Positions 1 through 8,442 of a stretch of DNA of 64,000 bases are shown in pieces (the stretch's first letter is position 1; each line of letters opens with the position of its first letter). Origin of the DNA: Zestomonas carbonaria. Lineage in GTDB: Bacteria; Pseudomonadota; Gammaproteobacteria; Pseudomonadales; Pseudomonadaceae. The notes under the pieces were generated by a model, which saw only the letters and a list, made by a program, of their open reading frames with translations, was not told the DNA's origin and searched no databases. The translations under genes and the position numbers were made by a program. The DNA lies in contig NZ_CAJFCI010000056.1 of NCBI RefSeq assembly GCF_904061905.1, forward strand, positions 1-64,000, read 5' to 3'.

Positions 1-67
1 TGTAGGAGCGCGCCATGCGCGCGATCACCGGCAACGCAAAAGCATCGCCAGCAAGCTGGCTCCTACA
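1..67. repeat. Inverted repeat with TGTAGGAGC ends
   Basis: The stretch starts TGTAGGAGC and ends GCTCCTACA, an inverted pair enclosing a GC-rich core with its own small palindrome (GCGCGCCATGCGCGCG). This matches the general form of intergenic REP-like elements in Pseudomonas. No coding potential is visible. Confidence 0.6.
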
Positions 68-78
68 ACAGCGGACGA

Positions 79-103
79 GTAGCCCGGATGAAATCCGGGC
101 TAC
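79..103. repeat. Perfect hairpin repeat (GTAGCCCGGAT arms)
   Basis: GTAGCCCGGAT, a 3-base loop GAA, and ATCCGGGCTAC form a perfect 11-bp stem. It is one of four adjacent intergenic repeat units in the first 260 bases and has no T-tract, so I read it as a REP-type unit rather than a terminator. Confidence 0.6.
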
Positions 104-106
104 GTG

Positions 107-142
107 GCTGTTTATTGGGTCCCCGCGTTCGCGGGGATGACG
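107..142 (+). repeat. Dispersed repeat, copy 1 (TTGGGTCCCCGCG type)
   Basis: TTATTGGGTCCCCGCG followed by TTCGCGGGGATGAC. The same sequence occurs in inverse orientation at 27258-27293 with one or two changes. The central CCCCGCG/CGCGGGG arms can pair. Confidence 0.65.
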
Positions 143-154
143 GGAGGCCTCCAC

Positions 155-253
155 GTAGGGTGCGCCATGCACACCGATCCGGGGCTGACATCCATGTTTC
201 CGGCGAAGCACTCTGCTGGCGCCAGGGCAAACGGTGCGTGCGGCGCACCCTAC
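155..253. repeat. Long inverted repeat with GTAGGGTGCGCC ends
   Basis: GTAGGGTGCGCC at 155-166 is the exact reverse complement of GGCGCACCCTAC at 242-253, enclosing about 75 bases. It could be a small non-autonomous palindromic element or a REP doublet. The frames read across it are not gene-like. The rest of the region up to 406 shows only the short leader of the next gene. Confidence 0.55.
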
Positions 254-406
254 AAAAGCCGAACCGCCGCTTCGTCCAGCCTTCCAGCCTCCAGCGCTTT
301 TATCGGCCCCTCCCCTCCCACAGCCCCCGCTTTCATCGCCCTAGTGCAGTTCCCCCCCATGTATCAGTTAGACTAGCCGCCGCCCTTCGTACGCCCGGAC
401 CACCGC

Positions 407-1717
407 ATGATCGACAGCTTCGTCACCCGCTGCCCGCATTGCAGCACCAGCTTCCGCGTCACTCGCGCGCAGCTCGGAGCGGCGCGTGGCGCCGTGCGGT
501 GTGGAGCCTGCATGCAGGTGTTCAATGCCGGCCAGCAACTGCTGATCGACCAGCCGGGCGCGTTCGTCCAGCCCAAGCCGCCGGTCGCGCAGCCGCCCCA
601 GGCCCAGCCGGTCAAGCCGCAGCCGGCCGCACCGACAGCGGAAGCCCCCGCGCCGAAGCCCGCCGAGCCGGAAGCCCCGAAAGCGCCGCAGGACAAGGAT
701 TCCGATACCCTCTGGATCCACGACGACCTCGATCTCGACAGCCTCGACCTCGACGAAGAACTGGCCAAGCTGGAGCAACAGGAGCAGCAGCTCACCCAGG
801 AATTCCTCTCCCTGGAACAGGCCCCCAGGTCGACCGAGCGCCTGCTGGGCGCCCCCGATACGGGCCGCGACCCGCACGACGAGACCTGGGCCGAAGCCCT
901 GCTGCGCCAGGAAAACGCCCACGAGCCGGTCGCTCCGGAGCCGCCCCCCGCCGCGCCGGCGACGCCGGCCGAGCCCATCATCGAGACCGATGACAAGCGC
1001 CGGGAGCCTTCGCTGGATGACCTGGACGACACCCAGGATATCGATGCGGCGGACGACGACCTGCGCCTCAGCGCCGCCCGCGAGGAGGACGACACGCCTC
1101 CCGCCGAAGAACCCTCCTTCTCCGCCCTGCCGCCCCTCGGCGCGGCAGGACGCGGCGCCGCGCCATTGCGCGACGACAGCCTGGCCGACCTCACCGACGA
1201 GCCCCTGCAACTCGACTGGCAGCCGCCCAAGAGCCCCTGGGGCCGCTGGATCGCCTGGGGCCTGCTCAACCTGGTCGCGCTGTTCGCCCTGGGCGGCCAG
1301 TACGTCGCCTACCATTTCGACGAACTGGCCCGCCAGGACCGCTACCGCCCGTGGTTCGAGCAGATCTGCCCGGAAATCGGCTGCACCCTGCCCTCCAAGG
1401 TCGACATCACCCTGATCAAGAGCAGCAACCTGGTGGTACGCAGCCATCCGGAGTTCTCCGGCGCCCTGGTGGTCGACGCCATCCTCTACAACCGCGCGCC
1501 CTTCTCCCAGCCGTTCCCGCTGCTGGAAATCCGCTTCGCCGACCTCAACGGCCAACTGCTCGCCAGTCGTCGCTTCAAGCCCAGCGAGTACCTCGCCGGC
1601 GAGCTGGCCGGACAGACGGAGATGCCGCCGCAGACGCCGATCCACATCTCCCTGGACATACTCGACCCCGGGGCGAAGGCGGTTAACTACAGCCTCAGCT
1701 TCCACTCCCCGGAGTAG
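407..1717 (+). CDS. Zinc-finger/DUF3426 membrane protein
   Basis: 436 residues. The N-terminus holds a CPHC...CGAC four-cysteine zinc ribbon of the MJ0042 type (residues about 6-40). A long Pro/Ala/Asp/Glu-rich low-complexity linker follows, then one membrane helix near residues 285-305 (WGLLNLVALFALGG core), then a C-terminal DUF3426 domain. This layout is that of the PA4851-type protein next to dusB in P. aeruginosa, whose function is not established. The zinc ribbon should be cytoplasmic and DUF3426 periplasmic. The gene stands just upstream of dusB-fis with a 224-base gap, so it is probably transcribed with its own upstream neighbours (outside this window). Confidence 0.85.
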   Translation: MIDSFVTRCPHCSTSFRVTRAQLGAARGAVRCGACMQVFNAGQQLLIDQPGAFVQPKPPVAQPPQAQPVKPQPAAPTAEAPAPKPAEPEAPKAPQDKDSDTLWIHDDLDLDSLDLDEELAKLEQQEQQLTQEFLSLEQAPRSTERLLGAPDTGRDPHDETWAEALLRQENAHEPVAPEPPPAAPATPAEPIIETDDKRREPSLDDLDDTQDIDAADDDLRLSAAREEDDTPPAEEPSFSALPPLGAAGRGAAPLRDDSLADLTDEPLQLDWQPPKSPWGRWIAWGLLNLVALFALGGQYVAYHFDELARQDRYRPWFEQICPEIGCTLPSKVDITLIKSSNLVVRSHPEFSGALVVDAILYNRAPFSQPFPLLEIRFADLNGQLLASRRFKPSEYLAGELAGQTEMPPQTPIHISLDILDPGAKAVNYSLSFHSPE

Positions 1718-1941
1718 CGCGCAGGGGCGCCGGGCGGGCGTTCCCGGCCATCTAACAACCGCCCGCGATAAGCCGATAGCTGTTCAGAATTTGTTCAAAA
1801 CAGCCTTTATCCAGTCATCGAGAGCGGGTATCATGCCCACCCTTTTTTCCAAACCAAGATCCGGCCCCACACGGCCCGGTGGAACCTGTGTCATTCACGA
1901 CGCAGCCGTTCACACCCGGCCCGCATAGGCAGGGAAGACCC

Positions 1942-2940
1942 ATGTCGGCGGTACGCATCGGCCCATACACACTGCCCAACCAACTGATCCTGGCCCCCAT
2001 GGCAGGGGTCACCGATCGCCCGTTCCGCCAGCTCTGCCGCCGCCTCGGCGCGGGCATGGTGGTCTCGGAGATGGTTACCAGTGACGTCAATCTGTGGAAT
2101 ACCCGCAAGTCGCGCCTGCGCCTGCCGCACGCCGGCGATCCCGAGCCCCGCTCGGTGCAGATCGCCGGCGGCGACCCGCAGATGCTCGCCGAAGCGGCGC
2201 GCGCCAATGTCGCGCTGGGCGCGCAGATCATCGACATCAACATGGGCTGCCCGGCCAAGAAGGTCTGCAACAAGGCCGCCGGTTCCGCGCTGATGAAGGA
2301 CGAACGCCTGGTGGCGGACATCCTGGAAAGCGTGGTCGGGGCGGTCGGGGTCCCGGTTACCCTGAAGATCCGCACCGGTTGGGATCGCTCGAACAAGAAT
2401 GGCGTGAGCGTGGCGAAAATCGCCGAACAGGCCGGCATCCAGGCGCTTTCCGTACATGGCCGCACCCGTGCCGACCTGTACACCGGCGAGGCCGAATACG
2501 AGACCATCGCCGCGATCAAGCAGGCGGTGTCGATCCCGGTGTTCGCCAATGGCGACATCGATTCACCGGAAAAGGCCAGGACCGTGCTCGACGCCACCGG
2601 CGCCGACGCCCTGTTGATCGGCCGCGCGGCCCAGGGGCGACCGTGGATTTTCCGCGAAATGAACCATTACCTGCGCACCGGCGAACGACTGCCGGCGCCA
2701 TCCCTTTACGAAGTGGAACGCATCCTGCTTGGCCACCTGGCCGAGCTGCATGCCTTCTACGGCGACCTGATGGGCGTGCGCATCGCCCGCAAGCACGTCG
2801 GCTGGTACCTGGCGACACTCCCGGGCGCCCGGGAGTTCCGTGCCGAATTCAATCGTCTGGAACACACGGACGCGCAATGCGCCAAGGTACGGCAGTTTTT
2901 CGCCGAACGTCATAACAAGGGAGAAGGGGTGGCGGCATGA
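1942..2940 (+). CDS. dusB: tRNA-dihydrouridine synthase B
   Basis: 332 residues. FMN- and NADPH-dependent reduction of uridine to dihydrouridine in the tRNA D-loop. The TIM-barrel start [12 protein letters not shown], the [18 protein letters not shown] stretch with the catalytic cysteine, and HGRTRADLY are all present. I chose the ATG at 1942 because it directly precedes [11 protein letters not shown], as in other Pseudomonas DusB proteins; an in-frame upstream ATG at 1879 would add 21 non-conserved residues. The stop overlaps the fis start (ATGA), the conserved dusB-fis arrangement of gammaproteobacteria, implying coupled translation. The long leader upstream is where the growth-phase promoter of such operons normally lies. 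Confidence 0.95.
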   Translation: MSAVRIGPYTLPNQLILAPMAGVTDRPFRQLCRRLGAGMVVSEMVTSDVNLWNTRKSRLRLPHAGDPEPRSVQIAGGDPQMLAEAARANVALGAQIIDINMGCPAKKVCNKAAGSALMKDERLVADILESVVGAVGVPVTLKIRTGWDRSNKNGVSVAKIAEQAGIQALSVHGRTRADLYTGEAEYETIAAIKQAVSIPVFANGDIDSPEKARTVLDATGADALLIGRAAQGRPWIFREMNHYLRTGERLPAPSLYEVERILLGHLAELHAFYGDLMGVRIARKHVGWYLATLPGAREFRAEFNRLEHTDAQCAKVRQFFAERHNKGEGVAA

Positions 2941-3257
2941 CGACGATGACCGAGACATTAGTGAGTGGAACTGCATCTGTGAGCGACAACGTCAACCTGA
3001 AACAACACCTGAAGTCGCCGAGCGAAGAAGGGCAAACCCTGCGCGGCAGTGTGGAAAAGGCGCTGCGCAACTATTTCGCCCATCTGGACGGGCAGGAAGT
3101 TTCCGACATCTACAACCTGGTGCTCTCCGAGGTGGAGGCGCCGTTGCTGGAAACCGTGATGAACTACGTCAAGGGCAACCAGACCAAGGCTTCGGAACTG
3201 CTCGGCCTGAACCGCGGTACCCTGCGCAAGAAGCTCAAGCAGTACGATCTTCTCTAA
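2937..3257 (+). CDS. fis: DNA-binding protein Fis
   Basis: 106 residues, the expected size for Pseudomonas Fis (PA4853 equivalent). The C-terminal helix-turn-helix ([20 protein letters not shown]) is intact and matches the Fis/NtrC C-terminal family. Fis is a nucleoid-associated homodimer that bends DNA and modulates rRNA, recombination and many stationary-phase genes. ATG at 2937 overlaps the dusB stop by four bases. Nearby in-frame ATG codons at 2946 are possible alternative starts. A REP-like repeat directly follows the stop. Confidence 0.95.
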   Translation: MTTMTETLVSGTASVSDNVNLKQHLKSPSEEGQTLRGSVEKALRNYFAHLDGQEVSDIYNLVLSEVEAPLLETVMNYVKGNQTKASELLGLNRGTLRKKLKQYDLL

Positions 3258-3328
3258 AGCGACAAGCCATAAGCCTCAAGCCCCAAGCAGAAGCGCTCTT
3301 CTCTCGCGGCTTGCAGCTTGAGCTAAAC
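3258..3328. repeat. REP-like repeat, fis-purH gap
   Basis: Imperfect inverted repeat built from GCGACAAGCCATAAGCCTCAAG and CGCGGCTTGCAGCTTGAGCT. The same family (AAGCC/GCTTGAGGCTT arms) recurs at 4955, 17204, 19468 and 28964 in this window. Confidence 0.7.
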
Positions 3329-3344
3329 CTCTGATGGAACCGTT

Positions 3345-4952
3345 ATGACCGACCACTCCCTCCGCCTTCCCGTCCGCCGCGCCCTGATCAGCGTTTCCGA
3401 CAAGACCGGCATCGTCGAATTCGCCCGTGAGCTGGCAGCCCTCGGCGTGGAGATCCTCTCCACCGGCGGCACCTACAAGCTGCTCAAGGACAACGGCATC
3501 GCCGCCGTGGAAGTCGCCGACTACACCGGTTTCCCGGAAATGATGGACGGCCGGGTGAAGACCCTGCATCCGAAGATCCATGGCGGCATCCTCGGCCGTC
3601 GCGCCCTGGACGGCGCGGTGATGGAGCAGCACGGCATCAAGCCGATCGACCTGGTGGCGGTCAACCTCTATCCCTTCGCCGCCACCGTGGCCAAGCCCGG
3701 CTGCGACCTGGCCGACGCCATCGAGAACATCGACATCGGCGGCCCGACCATGGTCCGCAGCGCGGCGAAGAACCACAAGGACGTCGCCATCGTGGTCAAC
3801 GCCTCCGACTACGCCGGCATCGTCGAGTCGCTGAAAGCCGGCGGCCTGACCTACGCCCAGCGCTTCGACCTGGCACTCAAGGCCTTCGAGCACACCGCTG
3901 CCTACGACGGCATGATCGCCAACTACCTGGGCACCATCGACCAGTCGGCCGAAACCCTCTCCACCGACGATCGCGGCGCCTTCCCACGCACCTTCAACAG
4001 CCAGTTCATCAAGGCCCAGGAAATGCGCTACGGCGAGAACCCGCACCAGAGCGCGGCCTTCTACGTGGAGGCGGCGCCGGGCGAAGCCAGCGTGTCCACC
4101 GCCCGGCAATTGCAGGGCAAGGAGCTGTCGTTCAACAACGTGGCCGACACCGACGCCGCCCTGGAGTGCGTGAAGAGCTTCGTCAAGCCGGCCTGCGTGA
4201 TCGTCAAGCACGCCAACCCCTGCGGCGTCGCCGTGGTGCCGGAGAACGAGGGTGGCATCCGCAAGGCCTATGACCTGGCCTACGCCACCGACACCGAGTC
4301 CGCGTTCGGCGGCATCATCGCCTTCAACCGCGAGCTGGACGGCGAGACCGCCAAGGCCATCGTCGACCGCCAGTTCGTCGAAGTGATCATCGCGCCCAAG
4401 GTCTCCCAGGCCGCCCGTGACGTGGTCGCCGCCAAGGCCAACGTGCGCCTGCTGGAGTGCGGCGAGTGGCCGGCCGAACGTGCCGCCGGCTGGGACTTCA
4501 AGCGCGTCAACGGCGGCCTGCTGGTGCAGAGCCGCGATATCGGCATGATCACCGAGGCCGACCTCAAGGTGGTGACCAAGCGCGCGCCGACCGAACAGGA
4601 AATCCACGACCTGGTATTCGCCTGGAAAGTGGCCAAGTTCGTCAAGTCCAACGCCATCGTCTACGCCAGGAACCGCCAGACCGTCGGCGTAGGCGCCGGC
4701 CAGATGAGCCGCGTCAACTCCGCGCGCATCGCCGCCATCAAGGCCGAGCACGCCGGCCTGGAAGTGAAAGGAGCAGTGATGGCCTCGGACGCCTTCTTCC
4801 CGTTCCGCGACGGCATCGACAACGCCGCCGCTGCCGGCATCACCGCGGTGATCCAGCCAGGCGGCTCGATGCGCGACAACGAGGTGATCGCGGCAGCCGA
4901 CGAAGCCGGCATCGCCATGGTGTTCACCGGGATGCGTCATTTCCGCCATTAA
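3345..4952 (+). CDS. purH: Bifunctional AICAR transformylase / IMP cyclohydrolase
   Basis: 535 residues, full family length. Catalyses the last two steps of IMP synthesis: formyl transfer to AICAR and ring closure. The N-terminal MGS-like cyclohydrolase domain ([20 protein letters not shown]...STGGTYKLL, then [23 protein letters not shown]) is followed by the transformylase domain with [11 protein letters not shown] and the C-terminal [15 protein letters not shown] stretch carrying the folate/AICAR site. purD follows in the same direction, separated by a REP-like repeat, so the two likely form one purine operon. Confidence 0.97.
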   Translation: MTDHSLRLPVRRALISVSDKTGIVEFARELAALGVEILSTGGTYKLLKDNGIAAVEVADYTGFPEMMDGRVKTLHPKIHGGILGRRALDGAVMEQHGIKPIDLVAVNLYPFAATVAKPGCDLADAIENIDIGGPTMVRSAAKNHKDVAIVVNASDYAGIVESLKAGGLTYAQRFDLALKAFEHTAAYDGMIANYLGTIDQSAETLSTDDRGAFPRTFNSQFIKAQEMRYGENPHQSAAFYVEAAPGEASVSTARQLQGKELSFNNVADTDAALECVKSFVKPACVIVKHANPCGVAVVPENEGGIRKAYDLAYATDTESAFGGIIAFNRELDGETAKAIVDRQFVEVIIAPKVSQAARDVVAAKANVRLLECGEWPAERAAGWDFKRVNGGLLVQSRDIGMITEADLKVVTKRAPTEQEIHDLVFAWKVAKFVKSNAIVYARNRQTVGVGAGQMSRVNSARIAAIKAEHAGLEVKGAVMASDAFFPFRDGIDNAAAAGITAVIQPGGSMRDNEVIAAADEAGIAMVFTGMRHFRH

Positions 4953-4954
4953 CA

Positions 4955-5045
4955 GCGAGCCGCAAGCTGCGAGCTGCAAGCTGCAAGCAAGAGCCGTCCC
5001 GTTCGGCTTTTCCTTGCCGCTTGAGGCTTGAGGCTTGAGGCTCTC
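4955..5045. repeat. REP-like repeat, purH-purD gap
   Basis: GCGAGCCGCAAGCTGCGAGC...GCCGCTTGAGGCTTGAGGCTTGAGGC: inverted arms with three tandem 8-base TTGAGGC units at the right edge. Same family as the repeat after fis. It ends about 15 bases before the purD start. Confidence 0.7.
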
Positions 5046-5061
5046 TCCGCAGGAGAGATTC

Positions 5062-6351
5062 ATGAACGTATTAGTGATTGGCAGCGGCGGTCGCGAGCAC
5101 GCCCTGGCCTGGAAAGTGGCGCAGGACTCGCGCGTCGAGAAGGTCTTCGTCGCGCCGGGCAATGCCGGTACCGCCACCGAGGAGAAGTGCGAGAACGTCG
5201 CCATCGACGTGCTGGCCATCGAGCAACTGGCCGACTTCGCCGAGAAGAACGTGCAACTGACCATCGTCGGTCCCGAGGCCCCGCTGGTCGCCGGTGTGGT
5301 CGACCTGTTCCGCTCGCGCGGCCTGGATATCTTCGGCCCCACCGCCGCCGCAGCCCAACTGGAAGGCTCCAAGGCGTTCACCAAGGACTTCCTGGCCCGC
5401 CACGCGATCCCCACCGCCGATTACCAGAACTTCACCGAAGTCGAGCCGGCGCTGGCCTACCTGCGCGAGAAGGGCGCGCCGATCGTGGTCAAGGCCGATG
5501 GCCTGGCCGCCGGCAAGGGCGTGATCGTCGCCATGACCCTCGAAGAGGCCGAAGCCGCCGTGCGCGACATGCTTTCCGGCAATGCCTTCGGCGACGCCGG
5601 TGCCCGCGTGGTGATCGAAGAGTTCCTCGATGGCGAGGAAGCCAGCTTCATCGTCATGGTCGACGGCGAGCACGTGCTGCCGATGGCCACCAGCCAGGAC
5701 CACAAGCGTGTCGGCGACGGCGACAGCGGCCCGAACACCGGCGGCATGGGCGCCTATTCGCCGGCCCCGGTGGTCACCCCCGCCGTGCACAAGCGCGTCA
5801 TGGACGAGGTGATCTACCCGACCGTGCGCGGCATGGCCGCCGAGGGCAACGTCTATACCGGCTTCCTGTACGCCGGGCTGATGATCGACAAGAGCGGCGC
5901 GCCCAAGGTCATCGAGTTCAACTGCCGCTTCGGCGACCCGGAAACCCAGCCGATCATGGTCCGCCTGGAGTCGAGCCTGGTCCTGCTGGTCGAGGCCGCC
6001 CTGGCCAAGGCGCTGAACAAGGTCGAGGCGACCTGGGACCCGCGCCCCACCGTGGGCGTGGTGCTGGCCGCCGGCGGCTACCCGGGCGACTACGCCAAGG
6101 GCGATGCGATCGAGGGCCTGGACGAGGCGGCCAAGCTCGACGGCAAGGTGTTCCATGCCGGCACCGCGCTGAAGGATGGCCAGATCGTCACCAGCGGCGG
6201 CCGCGTGCTCTGCGCCACCGCCATCGGCCCGACCGTGTCCTCCGCGCAGCAGCAGGCCTACCGCCTGGCCGAGAAGATCCGCTGGAACGGCATGTTCTAC
6301 CGCACCGACATCGGCTACCGCGCCATCGCTCGCGAGCGTGGCGAGGGCTGA
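5062..6351 (+). CDS. purD: Phosphoribosylamine-glycine ligase (GAR synthetase)
   Basis: 429 residues. ATP-dependent ligation of glycine to phosphoribosylamine, step two of purine synthesis. The N-terminal MNVLVIGSGGREHALAWK and the ATP-grasp core (VVKADGLAAGKGV, GDSGPNTGGMGAYSPAP, EFNCRFGDPETQ) are intact. ATG at 5062 follows a good Shine-Dalgarno (GCAGGAGAGATTC); an ATG 27 bases upstream lies in the repeat and is unlikely. A strong terminator follows at 6401. In PAO1, as I recall, retS is the next gene; here an MFS gene is interposed on the opposite strand. Confidence 0.97.
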   Translation: MNVLVIGSGGREHALAWKVAQDSRVEKVFVAPGNAGTATEEKCENVAIDVLAIEQLADFAEKNVQLTIVGPEAPLVAGVVDLFRSRGLDIFGPTAAAAQLEGSKAFTKDFLARHAIPTADYQNFTEVEPALAYLREKGAPIVVKADGLAAGKGVIVAMTLEEAEAAVRDMLSGNAFGDAGARVVIEEFLDGEEASFIVMVDGEHVLPMATSQDHKRVGDGDSGPNTGGMGAYSPAPVVTPAVHKRVMDEVIYPTVRGMAAEGNVYTGFLYAGLMIDKSGAPKVIEFNCRFGDPETQPIMVRLESSLVLLVEAALAKALNKVEATWDPRPTVGVVLAAGGYPGDYAKGDAIEGLDEAAKLDGKVFHAGTALKDGQIVTSGGRVLCATAIGPTVSSAQQQAYRLAEKIRWNGMFYRTDIGYRAIARERGEG

Positions 6352-6400
6352 CCGGAAGGTCGAACACGTAGGATGGGTGCAACCCATCAACCCAGCTACG

Positions 6401-6428
6401 AAAAGGCCCCGCATCTGCGGGGCCTTTT
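6401..6428. terminator. Bidirectional terminator between purD and MFS gene
   Basis: AAAAGGCCCCGCA and TGCGGGGCCTTTT form a perfect 13-bp stem, A-rich on one side and T-rich on the other. It sits between two convergent genes, so it can end transcripts from both strands. Confidence 0.9.
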
Positions 6429-6443
6429 CGTTTCGGCGCGACG

Positions 6444-8123
6444 CTAGTGCCAGTGGCGCAGGTCTCGGTTCTTGGTTTCCGGCATCAGGAACAGGCCGAT
6501 GAGGAAGGTCATCACCGCCACGATGATCGGATACCAGAGGCCGTAGTAGATATCGCCAGTCGCGGCCACCATGGCGAAGGCGGTGGTCGGCAGGAAGCCG
6601 CCGAACCAGCCGTTGCCGATGTGGTAGGGCAGCGACATGGCCGTATAGCGGATGCGCGTCGGGAACAGCTCGACGAGCAGCGCCGCGATGGGGCCGTAGA
6701 CCATGGTCACGAACAGCACGAGGATCGTCAGCAGCACCACCAGCATGGGCTTGTTGATCTGGTCCGGGTCCGCCTTGGCCGGATAGCCGTGGGCGCGGAT
6801 CGCCTCGGTCATGGTCACGTTGAAAGCGTCGGCCTGCTCCTTGAACTCATCGGCGGGCATGCCGGCTCCCGGGAAGGAGGCGATGGTCTGGTTGCCGATC
6901 CTGATGCTCGCGACAGTGCCTGCCGGGGCCGCTTCGTTCGAGTAGTTCACCGAGTTGCGGGCCAGGAAGCTCTTGGCGATGTCGCAGGAAGTCACGAACT
7001 TCGAGGTGCCGACCGGGTTGAACTGGAACGAGCACTCGCTCGGATCGGCCACCACGGTCACCGGCGCAGTGGCCTGCGCCCGTTCGAGCGCGGGGTTGGC
7101 GTAGTGGGTGATGAGGCTGAACAGCGGGAAGTAGGTCAGCGCCGCGACGAGACAGCCGCCGAGGATGATCGGCTTGCGGCCGATCTTGTCGGACAGCCAG
7201 CCGAACACGATGAAGAACGGCGTGCCGATCAGCAGCGATAGCGCAATCAGGATGTTGGCCGTCGGGCCGTCCACCTTCAGGGTCTGCGTCAGGAAGAACA
7301 GGGCATAGAACTGGCCGGTGTACCACACCACCGCCTGCCCCGCCGTACCGCCGAACAGGGCGACGAGCGCCACCTTGGCGTTTTCCCAGCGGCCGAACGC
7401 CTCGGTGAGGGGTGCCTTGGAGGTCTTGCCTTCCTCCTTCATCTTCTTGAAGGCCGGGCTCTCGTTCAGGGAGAGACGAATCCACACCGAGATGCCGAGC
7501 AGGATGATGGAAAGCAGGAAGGGAATCCGCCAGCCCCAGGCCGCGAACTCTTCCTCGCCGAGCCAGGTACGGGTGCCGAGGATCACCAGCAGCGACAGGA
7601 ACAGGCCAAGCGTGGCAGTGGTCTGGATCCACGAGGTGTAGAACCCTCGCCGGCCATGTGGCGCGTGTTCCGCGACGTAGGTCGCGGCACCGCCGTATTC
7701 ACCGCCGAGCGCCAGCCCCTGGAACAGCCGGAGGATGATCAGGATGATCGGCGCCGCTATGCCCCAGGCCGCGTAGCTGGGCAGGATGCCGACGATGAAG
7801 GTCGACAGGCCCATGATCATGATGGTGATGAGGAAGGTGTATTTGCGTCCGACCAGGTCGCCCAGCCGGCCGAAGAAGATCGCACCGAACGGCCGCACCG
7901 CGAAACCGGCGGCAAACGCCATGAGGGCGAAGATGAATGCCGCCGTGGGGTTGACGCCCGAGAAGAACTGCGCCGCGATGATTGCTGAAAGCGAACCGTA
8001 CAAGTAGAAGTCGTACCACTCGAAAACGGTGCCCAGGGAGGAGGCGAAGATGACCTTTCGCTCCTCCGATGTCATGGGTCCGGCCGGTACGAGTCCCGCG
8101 TCGTCTATCGTTGCTACGCTCAT
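6444..8123 (-). CDS. MFS metabolite:H+ symporter with large internal insertion
   Basis: 559 residues, MHS-type major facilitator (ProP/KgtP-like). N-terminal helices carry FEWYDFYLYG and the family loop GRLGDLVGRKYTF; the second half-repeat has GWLSDKIGRKP. About twelve membrane helices. Members of this group import organic acids, betaines or aromatic acids; I cannot name the substrate. Oddity: an insertion of roughly 100 hydrophilic residues between the helix after SDKIGRKP and the last helices, containing two cysteines (SECSF, TSCDI), probably periplasmic. ATG at 8123 is preferred over one ten codons upstream because GGAGG precedes it correctly. It interrupts the usual purD-retS neighbourhood. 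Confidence 0.85.
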   Translation of the reverse strand: MSVATIDDAGLVPAGPMTSEERKVIFASSLGTVFEWYDFYLYGSLSAIIAAQFFSGVNPTAAFIFALMAFAAGFAVRPFGAIFFGRLGDLVGRKYTFLITIMIMGLSTFIVGILPSYAAWGIAAPIILIILRLFQGLALGGEYGGAATYVAEHAPHGRRGFYTSWIQTTATLGLFLSLLVILGTRTWLGEEEFAAWGWRIPFLLSIILLGISVWIRLSLNESPAFKKMKEEGKTSKAPLTEAFGRWENAKVALVALFGGTAGQAVVWYTGQFYALFFLTQTLKVDGPTANILIALSLLIGTPFFIVFGWLSDKIGRKPIILGGCLVAALTYFPLFSLITHYANPALERAQATAPVTVVADPSECSFQFNPVGTSKFVTSCDIAKSFLARNSVNYSNEAAPAGTVASIRIGNQTIASFPGAGMPADEFKEQADAFNVTMTEAIRAHGYPAKADPDQINKPMLVVLLTILVLFVTMVYGPIAALLVELFPTRIRYTAMSLPYHIGNGWFGGFLPTTAFAMVAATGDIYYGLWYPIIVAVMTFLIGLFLMPETKNRDLRHWH

Positions 8124-8234
8124 GGCAGTGCCTCCGTGACGTCCTGCCGGCACGAGCGTGGATCGCCCTGTACCCGGACGTCTTTCTTGTGATTGTTCTG
8201 ACGGGGAAGGCTAGACGTGCGAATCGAACTCGTT

Positions 8235-8252
8235 ATTAGACATTAGTCTAAT
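8235..8252. promoter_or_regulatory. Palindromic operator candidate upstream of MFS gene
   Basis: ATTAGAC-ATTA-GTCTAAT, a perfect 7-bp inverted repeat, AT-rich in a GC-rich gap about 110 bases upstream of the MFS start. The form resembles LysR/GntR-type operators. No regulator gene is adjacent, so the binder is unknown. Confidence 0.5.
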
Positions 8253-8400
8253 GCTATTGAAATCCCTGGAAGCGCCGACGCGCGCGGGCTGCAGGTGAAA
8301 ATCCAGGACGGGAAAGCACCTGGTCACCATCCTTGGCGCGAAGCCCGCTCTCCATATGGCCTGGTCCCCAGGGCCATGGTCGCGGGGGAGGCTGCGTGGC

Positions 8401-8406
8401 TATAAT
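8401..8406 (+). promoter_or_regulatory. retS promoter -10 hexamer
   Basis: Perfect TATAAT 37 bases before the chosen retS start. The -35 region is poor, as is common in Pseudomonas. Start of transcription would fall near 8413. Confidence 0.5.
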
Positions 8407-8442
8407 CGAGCCACTCACCTCAAGAACCGAAGGGATTCCGCC

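Noticed and set aside
3276..5414. 712-codon minus-strand frame over purH and purD
   Set aside because: Same reason: shadow of conserved genes, no ribosome site or motif.
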